From Nocardia sp. (GTDB lineage Bacteria > Actinomycetota > Actinomycetes > Mycobacteriales > Mycobacteriaceae): 10,993 bases of DNA. The notes under the pieces were generated by a model that made no database searches, had not been told where the DNA came from, and saw only the letters and a list, made by a program, of their open reading frames with translations. A program made the translations under genes and the position numbers. Location of the stretch: contig JABFXT010000349.1 in NCBI GenBank assembly GCA_013361595.1, positions 1 through 10,993 on the forward strand, in the 5' to 3' direction. Each line of letters starts with the position of its first letter. The first letter of the stretch is position 1. This document shows, one piece after another, positions 1 through 6,156 of this stretch.

Positions 1-53
1 GCCCACATCGCTCTGTGCGTGCCCTTGAGATCAACGGGCGCGGAGTGCGTCAT
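1..53 (-). CDS. N-terminus of a protein running off the left edge, possibly a SAM-dependent methyltransferase
   Basis: On the minus strand an ATG at 53 (a second ATG sits at 56) follows a clear ribosome binding site GAGGAG at 65-60, six bases upstream of the ATG at 53. The reading frame stays open to the window edge and gives MTHSAPVDLKGTHRAMWA. An LK..(H/Q)R.MWA-like segment close to the N-terminus resembles the start of many actinobacterial class I SAM-dependent methyltransferases, but 17 residues cannot establish the family, so the product is inference. The better spacing favours the start at 53. It lies downstream of, and in the same direction as, the cupin gene, with a 241-base gap that suggests its own promoter. 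Confidence 0.5.
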   Translation of the reverse strand, partial: MTHSAPVDLKGTHRAMW

Positions 54-213
54 CATCTGCTCCTCGGGGTCGATCGAACCTCGGATCCGCTCACGGCAGG
101 TCGCGCCCTCCGGATGACTGTTCTCGCGGCTGCCTTCTGTCGTCGTTCCACCAGCTCAGCCGGTCGCCGAGCCGGTCTCATTGTCTGCCCCGGCCGGCCC
201 GCGCCGCAAACCC

Positions 214-240
214 CCGATCCGGCTCGCGCGCGCGGATCGG
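214..240 (-). terminator. hairpin downstream of the cupin gene, possible terminator
   Basis: Perfect 8-bp inverted repeat: CCGATCCG (214-221) and CGGATCGG (233-240), separated by 11 bases of alternating GC. It lies about 55 bases beyond the cupin stop codon on the minus strand. There is no T tract, so it is not a classical rho-independent terminator; GC-rich hairpins without T tracts are common gene ends in actinomycetes. The rest of the 54-294 gap shows no coding signal I trust. Confidence 0.35.
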
Positions 241-294
241 CACCGCGGGCCGTGGACCGCACCGGAATCCGCGGTCGGTGCGTGCAGCGCGGAA

Positions 295-759
295 CTAGGC
301 GGATTCCTCGTACCGGATGTCGTACCGGGCCGCGATCGGATTGATCTTCACCGGATCCAGCGCTCCCTCGGTGAGAACCGACGGACCCGCCTCGAACAGA
401 TCCTCCAGATAGCATTCCCAGCCGCCCGGTGACGAGATCTGGAGGAGCCGCGGTGGCGGTGTGGATACCGCGCGCAGCGCGTGCGGGACCCCGTGCGGCA
501 GCAGGACGAACATGCCCGGTGTCACCGTGAGCGACCGGTCGGCGAAATCCACGCCGAGTTCCCCGTCCAGCACGTAGAGGCATTCGTCGGCGACATGGTG
601 CGTATGCCGGGGTATATCGCGGGCGAGAGTCACCTCCAGCAGCGAGAACCTTCCTTCGGTGTCACCGGTCAGCGCTTTCACCGCGAAGGCCGGCGGTAAG
701 GGGACTCGACCGTGCCGCACCTCCCCGGGTGCCAGCACACGAAAACGATCCTCGGACAT
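295..759 (-). CDS. single-domain cupin protein
   Basis: A 154-residue protein with one conserved cupin barrel. Cupin motif 1 is visible as PRHTHHVADECLYVLDGEL, with probable metal ligands H52, H54 and E59; motif 2 is PGMFVLLPHGVPHAL, with H93 as the fourth ligand. This 3-His/1-Glu arrangement is typical of small metal-binding cupins such as quercetin 2,3-dioxygenase-like or sugar-isomerase-like enzymes; the substrate cannot be read from sequence. The ATG at 759 is preceded by a purine-rich stretch (GAGAGG plus GGGAG, within 774-763), supporting the start. No signal peptide, so cytoplasmic. It is divergent from a TetR regulator across a 76-base gap holding an inverted repeat, so repression by that regulator is likely (inference). 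The C-terminal 40 residues, beyond the barrel, are unremarkable. Confidence 0.9.
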   Translation of the reverse strand: MSEDRFRVLAPGEVRHGRVPLPPAFAVKALTGDTEGRFSLLEVTLARDIPRHTHHVADECLYVLDGELGVDFADRSLTVTPGMFVLLPHGVPHALRAVSTPPPRLLQISSPGGWECYLEDLFEAGPSVLTEGALDPVKINPIAARYDIRYEESA

Positions 760-783
760 GGACTCCCACCTCTCGACGAGCTA

Positions 784-806
784 GAATCGGAAGCGGATTC
801 CGATTC
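784..806. promoter_or_regulatory. inverted repeat between cupin and TetR genes, probable TetR operator
   Basis: Perfect 9-bp arms GAATCGGAA (784-792) and TTCCGATTC (798-806) with a 5-base centre, in the only gap between the two divergent genes. The right arm extends into a tandem ATTCCG ATTCCG (797-808). Length, symmetry and position fit an operator of the adjacent TetR-family protein controlling both directions. Binding is inferred. Confidence 0.65.
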
Positions 807-835
807 CGTTTAAGCTAGCCACGAGAGGTTCCCGG

Positions 836-1405
836 TTGTCAAGACCAACTCCCCGACGCACCCCGCGCGCCGACGCGGCCCGCAACCGGGATCGCATACT
901 CGCCACCGCGCGCACCCTGTTCGCCGAACACGGCAGCGGTGTACAGCTTCCCGAGATCGCCCGCGCGGCCGGCGTCGGTATCGGTACCGTCTACCGGCAT
1001 TTTCCCACCCATACCGATCTCGTCGAAGCGGCCGCCGGCCAGCGGTTCGCCGAGATCGAGGAATTCGCCCGCCGCGAGTGCCGCGACGGCGCGGAACCGG
1101 GCACCGCGCTCGCCCGCTACCTGAACCGGGTCGGCGAGATCCTGGCAGCCGACCGCGGCCTCTCCGCCGCCGTCGAATCGGCCCGGCACTCGACCGGCAG
1201 TGAACCGCGCGGCGAGGCCCGCACCCGGCTCGAAGCCGTGCTCGGCGAGATCGTCGAACTCGACCGCGCCGCGGGCACGCTGCGCGCGGATTGCACGGTG
1301 GCCGATGTCTACCTGATCGTGGGCGCCCTGTCGGCGACAATTCGCACCGGAGCCGGCGACTGGCGCAGACTGCTGGCGGTGGTGCTCGACGGACTGCACC
1401 GGTAG
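836..1405 (+). CDS. TetR/AcrR-family transcriptional regulator
   Basis: A 189-residue protein of normal length for the family. The N-terminal DNA-binding domain is clear: RDRILATARTLFAEHG (about residues 18-33) followed by the helix-turn-helix LPEIARAAGVGIGTVYRHFP (38-57), then a ligand-binding helical C-terminal half (about 75-189) with no recognisable substrate signature. The start is a TTG at 836, supported by GAGAGG at 823-828 with seven bases of spacing; no ATG in frame fits better. TetR proteins are usually repressors released by a small ligand. The divergent cupin gene and the inverted repeat at 784-806 make autoregulation and control of the cupin the simplest model. The plus-strand genes downstream (aminotransferase, P450) are about 300 bases away and could be separate targets. 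Confidence 0.93.
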   Translation: MSRPTPRRTPRADAARNRDRILATARTLFAEHGSGVQLPEIARAAGVGIGTVYRHFPTHTDLVEAAAGQRFAEIEEFARRECRDGAEPGTALARYLNRVGEILAADRGLSAAVESARHSTGSEPRGEARTRLEAVLGEIVELDRAAGTLRADCTVADVYLIVGALSATIRTGAGDWRRLLAVVLDGLHR

Positions 1406-1472
1406 CACACCGCGGCGGCAGCCGAACCGCCCCGGACCCGGAAACCCGCACAACACATTCGATCCGGAGCAT

Positions 1473-1543
1473 GCGATCGCCGGTGGGCCTATCATCGGAG
1501 ATCTCGATCGCGGCTCCGGGACAGCGGGATCCGCGATCGCCGG
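1473..1543 (+). repeat. 11-bp direct repeat, two copies 60 bp apart
   Basis: GCGATCGCCGG occurs at 1473-1483 and again at 1533-1543, exactly 60 bases apart start to start, upstream of the small ORF and aminotransferase. Between them lies TATCAT (1490-1495), which fits a TANNNT -10 element, though no convincing -35 accompanies it. The copies could be regulator sites on one helix face, or a chance consequence of GC-rich sequence. The remainder of 1406-1565 shows nothing I can name. Confidence 0.3.
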
Positions 1544-1565
1544 AACTACCACGCAGGGGGACGGA

Positions 1566-1682
1566 ATGTCGGCAACCGACCCGAGCCACGACACCGCGAC
1601 AGGCCGGAATCCGCACTGTAGTCGCGGCCTCGCACCCCGCCACACGGGTTCCGGCACCGCGCCCGGAACGAGTGCGAGATGA
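1566..1682 (+). CDS. possible 38-residue peptide ORF upstream of the aminotransferase
   Basis: ATG at 1566, preceded by AGGGGG ending five to six bases upstream, one of the strongest ribosome binding sites in the window. It encodes 38 residues (starts MSATDPSHDTATG, ends TAPGTSAR) and stops with TGA at 1680-1682, 21 bases before the aminotransferase GTG start and in the same frame. The stop overlaps an ATG (ATGA, 1679-1682) that opens a 12-codon ORF ending at 1717, inside the aminotransferase start region. Third positions are mostly G or C, but the peptide is Thr/Gly/Ala/Pro-rich, has one Cys, and matches nothing I recognise. It may be a leader peptide coupling translation to the aminotransferase, a small functional peptide, or a fortuitous ORF. 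Confidence 0.35.
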   Translation: MSATDPSHDTATGRNPHCSRGLAPRHTGSGTAPGTSAR

Positions 1683-1703
1683 CCTCCGGGCCCGAGGTCC
1701 GCG

Positions 1704-2936
1704 GTGCGACCGGCTGACTGCCTGGCGCTCAACGGCGGTGTGCCGGTGCGGAGTAGGCCGTACCGTTGGCCGGTGCACGACGAGGCCGAGCGCCGGGAAC
1801 TGCTCGAGGTCCTCGACAACGATCGCTGGTCCTTCGACGGGCCGAAGGAGACCGAGCTCGGCCACGCCATGGCCGGTTACCTCGCCGCACAACACGCACT
1901 ACCGGTGGCGAACGGTACCGCCGCACTGGAGATCGCGGTGGCGGCCCTGGACCTGAGCCCGGGCGACGAGGTGATCGTGCCGGGGTTGTCCTGGACCGCG
2001 GCGGCGCGCGCGGTCGTCGTCAACGGTGGTGTACCGGTATTCACCGATATCGATCCCCGCACCTGGTGCCTGGACCCGGCCGCGGTCGAGGCGGCCGTCA
2101 CCGGACGTACCCGGGGGATACTCGTCGTCCACACCTATGCCCATATCGCCGATATGGACCGGCTGCTCGATATCGCGCACCGCCACGAGTTGTTCGTGGT
2201 CGAGGACGGCGGGCATGTCTTCGGTGCCCGATGGAACGACATATCCGCCGGAACGCTGGGCCGGATCGGTTGTTTCAGCTTCCAGCAGTCCAAGGCCCCG
2301 ACCGCCGGCGAAGGCGGGCTGGTCGTCACCGCCGATCCGGAGCTGGCCGATCGCGTGTACGGTCTCGCGAACTGCGGGCGGCGGCGCCGACCGGAAGCGG
2401 ACTGGGGATTCGGCGGTAATCACCGGATCACCGAATTCCAGGCCGCGATCCTGCGCGCCCAGCTGCGCCGCGTCGACGACCAGATCACGGCGAAGAACCG
2501 GCAGGTCGCCGCGTTCCGCGCGGGCCTGGCCACGACCGCAGGCCTCACCGTGCACCCACCCGACCCCCGTATCACCCGGCGGAACTTCGCGGCACTCCCG
2601 CTGGCCGTCGATATCGGCGAATTCGGCAATGTGTGTACCGATCTGATCGTCACCGCCCTCGCGGCGGAGGGTATTCCGGCCTATCTACCCCATCAGGTGG
2701 TGTATCGAGCTCCGACCTGGACGGCCGGCCTACGCAACCGTTCCCGGCACCGACTCGGACTCGACGCCCGATGCCCCGTGAGTGAACAGGTGGCCGGCAC
2801 CGCCGGGATCGTCATCGCACAGGAGGCGTTTCTCGGACGCTGGACCGAAACGGCCCATCTCCTGGACGCTCTCGACAAGGTCCGTCGCCTGGCCGCCACC
2901 ATTCCGGCGGACGCCCGCGATACCCGGCGCATCTGA
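1704..2936 (+). CDS. DegT/DnrJ/EryC1/StrS-family PLP-dependent aminotransferase
   Basis: A 410-residue fold-type I PLP enzyme of the sugar/cyclitol aminotransferase family. Visible marks: N-terminal LALNGGVPVRSRPY (8-20), the cofactor phosphate-binding NGTAALE (70-76), EDGGHVFGARW (167-177) with D168 expected to hold the pyridine nitrogen, and FSFQQSKAPTAGEGG (191-205) with K197 as the Schiff-base lysine. The segments around these motifs resemble scyllo-inosose aminotransferases and AHBA synthases more than NDP-4-keto-sugar aminotransferases, but the substrate is inference. The first frame residues begin at a GTG (1704) with GAGG at 1694-1697; this gives the usual short N-terminal arm. It is followed after 295 bases by a P450 on the same strand. 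It probably aminates a keto-sugar, keto-cyclitol or related metabolite, usually with Gln or Glu as donor. Confidence 0.92.
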   Translation: MRPADCLALNGGVPVRSRPYRWPVHDEAERRELLEVLDNDRWSFDGPKETELGHAMAGYLAAQHALPVANGTAALEIAVAALDLSPGDEVIVPGLSWTAAARAVVVNGGVPVFTDIDPRTWCLDPAAVEAAVTGRTRGILVVHTYAHIADMDRLLDIAHRHELFVVEDGGHVFGARWNDISAGTLGRIGCFSFQQSKAPTAGEGGLVVTADPELADRVYGLANCGRRRRPEADWGFGGNHRITEFQAAILRAQLRRVDDQITAKNRQVAAFRAGLATTAGLTVHPPDPRITRRNFAALPLAVDIGEFGNVCTDLIVTALAAEGIPAYLPHQVVYRAPTWTAGLRNRSRHRLGLDARCPVSEQVAGTAGIVIAQEAFLGRWTETAHLLDALDKVRRLAATIPADARDTRRI

Positions 2937-3231
2937 GAGTTTCGCGTCCGGCCGTCGGGGCGGGGCGGGGCGCACGGGCGGTCGGCGTTCGCGTGGCAGA
3001 CCTCCCGCTACGCCCGTAGAGTTCTTCGGAACTCCCGGCGGCCGCTGCCGCGCTCGCCTCCCGGAACTCCGGGTGGGCGCGCGGAATGCCGGTTCGTTAC
3101 GCCCGCGCCTTGTAAGCTGCTGAGCCGCAACATGTTTCGAGATTTTTTCCAGTAGGGTGCTATATCGTGCCGAGATGACGGGCCGGCCGCTCGAGCCATG
3201 TCGGCAATGTCGCTACCAGTATGGAGCCCCC
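2937..3231. other. intergenic region before the P450: repeats and an AT-rich island
   Basis: No gene is supported here. CGGAACTCC occurs at 3027-3035 and 3062-3070 (35 bases apart); the second copy lies in a perfect palindrome, CCCGGA (3060-3065), AC, TCCGGG (3068-3073). An AT-rich stretch at about 3127-3165, with a run of six T and TAGGGT (3153-3158, fitting TANNNT), is the likely promoter zone for the P450; no clear -35 element is seen. An in-frame open extension of the P450 from ATG 3175 to 3231 contains a CxxC pair (CRQC). Confidence 0.4.
3223..3226 (+). promoter_or_regulatory. ribosome binding site deciding the P450 start
   Basis: GGAG at 3223-3226 lies five bases before the TTG at 3232. 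The upstream in-frame candidates, GTG 3157 and ATG 3175, have no comparable site at proper spacing. This favours translation from TTG 3232. Confidence 0.55.
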
Positions 3232-4485
3232 TTGAGCACGACACCGCCCGCCGTCCACACCGCACCCCGATCCGTCCACGGCTCACCCCTTGCCGATGAC
3301 AGTCCCCGGATCCCGCTCTACGCACCCGAATTCGCCGAGGACCCGCACCGGGTGTTCCGGCAGATGCGCCGCGAACACCGCGCCATGGTGCCGGTGGACC
3401 TGGCCCCCGACGTCCCCGCCACCCTCGTCATCGAACATCGGACCGCTGTCCGCATCCTCAACGACCACGAACACTTCCCCGCCGACCCACGCGCCTGGCA
3501 GCAGGACATGCCCGCCGACTGCCCCGTGCTGCCGATCATGGAATGGCGGCCGATCGCGGCCCGCAGCAGCGGAATCGACCAGCACCGGTACCGGGAGGCC
3601 AATGTCGCGGCGCTGGCGGCGACCGACCTGCACGCCATCCGCGCCGCGGTCGAGGAGATCGCCGTCCCGCTGATCAGTTCCTTCTGCCAGACCGGCCAGG
3701 CGGACCTGCTCGTGCAGTACGCCTTCCCACTGGCCTTCGAGGTCTGCAACACCCTGCTCGGCTGCCCACCCGAGATCGGACAGCGCGTCGCCGCGGGGAT
3801 GGCCGCCATGTTCGAAGGGGTGGACGCCGACGAGGGCAATCGGATGATCGGCGCGGCGCTCGCCGAACTGGTGGCGCTCAAACGCACCGAACCGGGCAAC
3901 GATGTCACCTCGTTCCTGCTCCGGCACTCCGCCGAATTGGACGAGACGGAGATGATCCACCAGGTGACGAGCCATTACGGGGCGGGGATCGAACTCCAGC
4001 AGAACCTGATCGCCAATACGCTGCTGCTCATCCTCACCGACGAACGCTTCGGCGGACACGTTCTCGGCGGCAGTCTCTCCACCCGCGACGCCCTCGACGA
4101 AGTCCTCTTCGACAACCCACCCATGGCCAACTTCCTCATCACCTACCCCCGTCAACCCATCCTCATCGACGACGTCTGGCTCCCCGCCCACCAACCCGTC
4201 GTCATCAGCATCGCCGCCTGCAATCACGACCCTGCCATCCGCGCCGACGACCATCACGGCAACCGCTCCCACCTCTCCTGGGGCCTCGGACAACGCAACT
4301 GCCCGGCGCAGACGCTGGCCTCCCTGGTCGCCCAGGACGCCATCGACCAATTGCTCGATGCCATTCCGGAGCTCGAAATCGACCTGCCGCCGGAGGGGCC
4401 CGCCTGGCGTCCGGGCCCGTTCCACCGGTCGCTCACCACCCTGCCGGTGAAATTCCCACCGTCACCACCGTTCACATTCCGCTGA
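3232..4485 (+). CDS. cytochrome P450, CYP157-like, lacking the ExxR arginine
   Basis: From TTG 3232 the protein has 417 residues, normal for a soluble bacterial P450. The N-terminal half has DPHRVFRQMRREHRAMVPVD (38-57) and ADCPVLPIMEWRPIA (95-109). The heme loop is HLSWGLGQRNCPAQ, with C357 as thiolate ligand and Trp350 where Phe is usual. The I-helix reads YGAGIELQQNLIAN (249-262): the acidic residue E254 remains but the oxygen-activating Thr is Leu255. The K-helix, normally ExxR, reads EVLF (290-293), with Phe replacing Arg, followed by DNPPMANFLITYP. This combination, plus WRPGPFHRSL near the C-terminus, is what I recall of the Streptomyces CYP157 family, which is known for a missing ExxR. 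Those genes usually sit in conservons, absent here. Redox partners are not nearby. Substrate unknown; an ordinary monooxygenase role cannot be assumed. Confidence 0.92.
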   Translation: MSTTPPAVHTAPRSVHGSPLADDSPRIPLYAPEFAEDPHRVFRQMRREHRAMVPVDLAPDVPATLVIEHRTAVRILNDHEHFPADPRAWQQDMPADCPVLPIMEWRPIAARSSGIDQHRYREANVAALAATDLHAIRAAVEEIAVPLISSFCQTGQADLLVQYAFPLAFEVCNTLLGCPPEIGQRVAAGMAAMFEGVDADEGNRMIGAALAELVALKRTEPGNDVTSFLLRHSAELDETEMIHQVTSHYGAGIELQQNLIANTLLLILTDERFGGHVLGGSLSTRDALDEVLFDNPPMANFLITYPRQPILIDDVWLPAHQPVVISIAACNHDPAIRADDHHGNRSHLSWGLGQRNCPAQTLASLVAQDAIDQLLDAIPELEIDLPPEGPAWRPGPFHRSLTTLPVKFPPSPPFTFR

Positions 4486-4524
4486 TGATCCGGCCGCAGG
4501 TACTGGGGTAGCCGACACCGGCGT

Positions 4525-4552
4525 CACCCCGGCACTATCCGGCGCCGGGGTG
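4525..4552. terminator. hairpin between convergent P450 and alpha/beta-barrel genes
   Basis: CACCCCGGC (4525-4533) pairs perfectly with GCCGGGGTG (4544-4552) around a 10-base loop that contains the stop codon of the minus-strand gene. A 9-bp, mostly G-C stem placed between two gene ends that face each other is a plausible bidirectional terminator, although no T tract follows on either side. Confidence 0.5.
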
Positions 4553-4963
4553 GGGGTGCTCGATGGTTTCTCCCGCTCGCGCCCACACACTCTCGATATC
4601 GAAGCGGTCGGCGTGCCACGAGTCGGCGGCGACACGCACCCGCCCGCGCCAGGCCCGCATGATCCGGGCATGGACCGGCCAGCGTACGAATCGCCGCATC
4701 GCGTGCTCACTGTCCCATACCGAGATCGAACCGCCCCGGAATTGCGCCGGCCGGCCCCAGAGCCACACACCGACCGCGCCCTGCAGCACCGGCCAGGTCT
4801 CCCCCAGTTCGAGCCCGAGCTCATAGATCTGCCGGACATCAGGCTCCGATGTCGCGAGAAAATCCGTCACGCTGACGAATACCGCTCCGGTCGAATCCGC
4901 GGCGGGGCCGGGTTTCCACGGCATGAGCACGGTGCCTTCGGAGAACGGCGGGGCGGCGGTCAC
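4535..4963 (-). CDS. small protein, probable dimeric alpha/beta-barrel (antibiotic monooxygenase-like) fold
   Basis: A 142-residue protein of no firmly recognised family. It begins with LMPWKPGP (13-20), then a probable strand GAVFVSVTDF (26-35), a helix, GVWLWGRPAQFRGGSISVWD (65-84), a helix carrying HAMRRFVRWPVHARIMRAWRG with His87 and His98, and ends AADSWHADRFDIE. A strand-helix-strand-strand-helix order with GGSxSVWxSE and a following His-containing helix is seen in dimeric alpha/beta-barrel proteins of the ABM/DUF3291-like kind; some are oxygenases or heme-binding enzymes, many are uncharacterised. The start is uncertain: GTG 4963 has only a weak binding site, while a GTG eleven codons in and an ATG at codon 14 follow GAAGG. 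It is divergent from the LOG-like gene across a 39-bp palindrome. Confidence 0.75.
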   Translation of the reverse strand: MTAAPPFSEGTVLMPWKPGPAADSTGAVFVSVTDFLATSEPDVRQIYELGLELGETWPVLQGAVGVWLWGRPAQFRGGSISVWDSEHAMRRFVRWPVHARIMRAWRGRVRVAADSWHADRFDIESVWARAGETIEHPHPGAG

Positions 4964-5002
4964 GACGCTGCTCGCAGGACCGTGTGGACGGAGAACATTC
5001 CA

Positions 5003-5041
5003 TTAGTAAACATACGCCTACAATAGGCACATGTTTACTAA
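5003..5041. promoter_or_regulatory. 39-bp nested palindrome in a divergent promoter region
   Basis: Outer arms TTAGTAAACAT (5003-5013) and ATGTTTACTAA (5031-5041) are an exact 11-bp inverted repeat. Centred in the 17-base spacer is a second inverted repeat, GCCTA (5016-5020), CAA, TAGGC (5024-5028). The element is AT-rich in otherwise GC-rich DNA and lies 40 bases before the minus-strand gene at 4963 and 132 bases before the plus-strand gene at 5174. On the minus strand, TTGCCC (5049-5044) and TATTGT (5025-5020), 18 bases apart, could be a promoter for the 4963 gene that the palindrome overlaps. It is probably an operator for one or two regulator dimers; no regulator gene adjoins it. Confidence 0.65.
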
Positions 5042-5173
5042 AAGGGCAACGGGCGATTCGGCCGCGCCGCGGGACGCGATCCCCTGTATCACCGGCGGAA
5101 AGCCGCAGCAGTCGGCTAGGTTCGGCTTGTTCCCCACCCGTCCGGCACCACCACGATCAGCCCGAGGAGCGAG

Positions 5174-5689
5174 ATGCCCACCACCCAGATCGCCGTCTGC
5201 GGGCCACGTCGGTGCAGCGACGTGGAGGCCCGCGACGCGCGGGAGATCGGCGAACTTCTCGCCGACGCGGGCGCGACAGTCCTGTGCGGCGGGGGCACCG
5301 GCGTGATGGCGGCCGTAGCAGAAGGCGCCTCCCGGGCAGGCGGCCTCGTCATCGGCGTCCGCCCCGATACCGACCGGAGCAATATCTGCGACGGCCTCGC
5401 GGCGGTCGTGTTCACGGATATGGGCGAGGCCCGCAACAACATCCTCATCTGCTCCGCCGATGCCGTGATCGTGATCGGCGGCTCCTGGGGGACCCTGTCC
5501 GAACTCGCGCTGGCCAATCGGCGCGGCGAGGTCCCCGTCGTCTCCCTGCACGGATGGACGGTTCACGACTCAGCGGGCGAGCCGGTCCGCGCGGGACTCA
5601 CGGCGGACTCCCCAGCAGTCGCGGTCGATCTCGCGCTGTCCCACGCAATCGAATCCGGCCGCTACGGGGAGCGACCGCCCGATATCTGA
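5174..5689 (+). CDS. TIGR00725/LOG-like Rossmann-fold nucleotide-binding protein
   Basis: A 171-residue protein with the SLOG/LOG-like arrangement: IAVCGPRRCS (6-15), the nucleotide-binding loop CGGGTGVMAAVAEGA (38-52), GLVIGVRP (57-64), GEARNNIL (84-91) and IGGSWGTLSELALA (101-114). In LOG cytokinin phosphoribohydrolases the last motif reads PGGxGTxxE and the earlier arginine is catalytic; here R87 and E110 are in matching places but Pro is Ile and the wording is that of the TIGR00725 group, whose function is not established. Possible role: binding or hydrolysing a nucleotide. ATG 5174 has GAGGAG at 5164-5169. The next gene, convergent, ends 20 bases beyond its stop. No membrane segments or signal peptide. 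Confidence 0.88.
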   Translation: MPTTQIAVCGPRRCSDVEARDAREIGELLADAGATVLCGGGTGVMAAVAEGASRAGGLVIGVRPDTDRSNICDGLAAVVFTDMGEARNNILICSADAVIVIGGSWGTLSELALANRRGEVPVVSLHGWTVHDSAGEPVRAGLTADSPAVAVDLALSHAIESGRYGERPPDI

Positions 5690-5709
5690 TACCCGGAGCC
5701 GCGACGAGT

Positions 5710-6129
5710 TCACCGGAGGTCCACAGCACGATCGCCGCCGGGCCCGGGATCCACGAGTACACCACCGACACCGGTCCGGCCGTCGAGGGCACCGACGAAC
5801 TCGACGGTCACCCCGGATCGCACCTCTTCGCCGTATTCCGACACCATCACCTCGGTGACGCCGGATACCAGGCGAGCCAGCACTTCCCGGCCGTCGGCTC
5901 GCTCGAATACAGCTTCTTTGATGCCGAAGGTCACTTTCGGCGCCGCCACCGCCACCGGTACACCGCCGATCGCCCATCGACCGGCGGGCAGGCCGATCAG
6001 CCGCACATCGACGATGCTCCGGGCCCACTCGCCGTATACCTCGACAACGGTATCGGTCAACCCTGCGATCAGTCCCGCCTCCCGCCCGGCGAGGTCGCGT
6101 TCCAGGACATGCACGGTCAGATGTGGCAT
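5710..6129 (-). CDS. tautomerase-superfamily protein with two fused 4-OT-like domains
   Basis: A 139-residue protein about twice the 60-70 residues of 4-oxalocrotonate tautomerase. Domain 1 (residues 1-60) begins MPHLTVHVLERDLAGRE; after Met removal Pro2 would be the N-terminal catalytic base. Domain 2 (about 62-125) begins with APKVTFGIKEAVFER and repeats the strand-helix pattern: TDTVVEVYGEWARSIVDVRL (domain 1) corresponds to VTEVMVSEYGEEVRSGVTVE (domain 2). Pro64 of domain 2 lies inside the chain and cannot act as an N-terminal base, so each chain has one possible active site. Candidate Arg residues are R11, R43 and R51. The family assembles as trimers of fused subunits or hexamers; substrates are often aromatic breakdown products. 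The start has AAGGGG (6140-6135), five bases upstream. Divergent from a MarR regulator. Confidence 0.85.
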   Translation of the reverse strand: MPHLTVHVLERDLAGREAGLIAGLTDTVVEVYGEWARSIVDVRLIGLPAGRWAIGGVPVAVAAPKVTFGIKEAVFERADGREVLARLVSGVTEVMVSEYGEEVRSGVTVEFVGALDGRTGVGGVLVDPGPGGDRAVDLR

Positions 6130-6156
6130 CCGAACCCCTTAGGATGATTGAGAACA

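Noticed and set aside
15..344. 109-codon plus-strand ORF at the left edge
   Set aside because: Opposite the well-supported start at 53 and the end of the cupin gene; the translation degenerates into Arg/Pro-rich sequence and has no binding site visible.
810..1895. Long minus-strand ORFs (361 and 343 codons) opposite the TetR gene and aminotransferase start
   Set aside because: Arg/Gly-rich translations without family features, lying antisense to a clear TetR helix-turn-helix gene; typical GC-rich shadows.
3283..4425. 380-codon minus-strand ORF opposite the P450
   Set aside because: Acidic Gly/Val-rich translation with no domain, mirror of a well-recognised P450 frame.
1704..4485. A complete aminoglycoside or ansamycin biosynthetic cluster
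   Set aside because: Only one aminotransferase and one P450 are present; no synthase, dehydrogenase, glycosyltransferase or PKS/NRPS gene lies in the window.
5031..5306. 91-codon ORF starting inside the 39-bp palindrome
   Set aside because: No ribosome binding site, Arg/Pro-rich translation, and it overlaps the well-supported gene at 5174 in another frame.
4984..6147. 387-codon plus-strand ORF across the LOG-like and tautomerase genes
   Set aside because: Arg-rich low-complexity translation; it overlaps two genes with clear motifs and has no supporting ribosome binding site.
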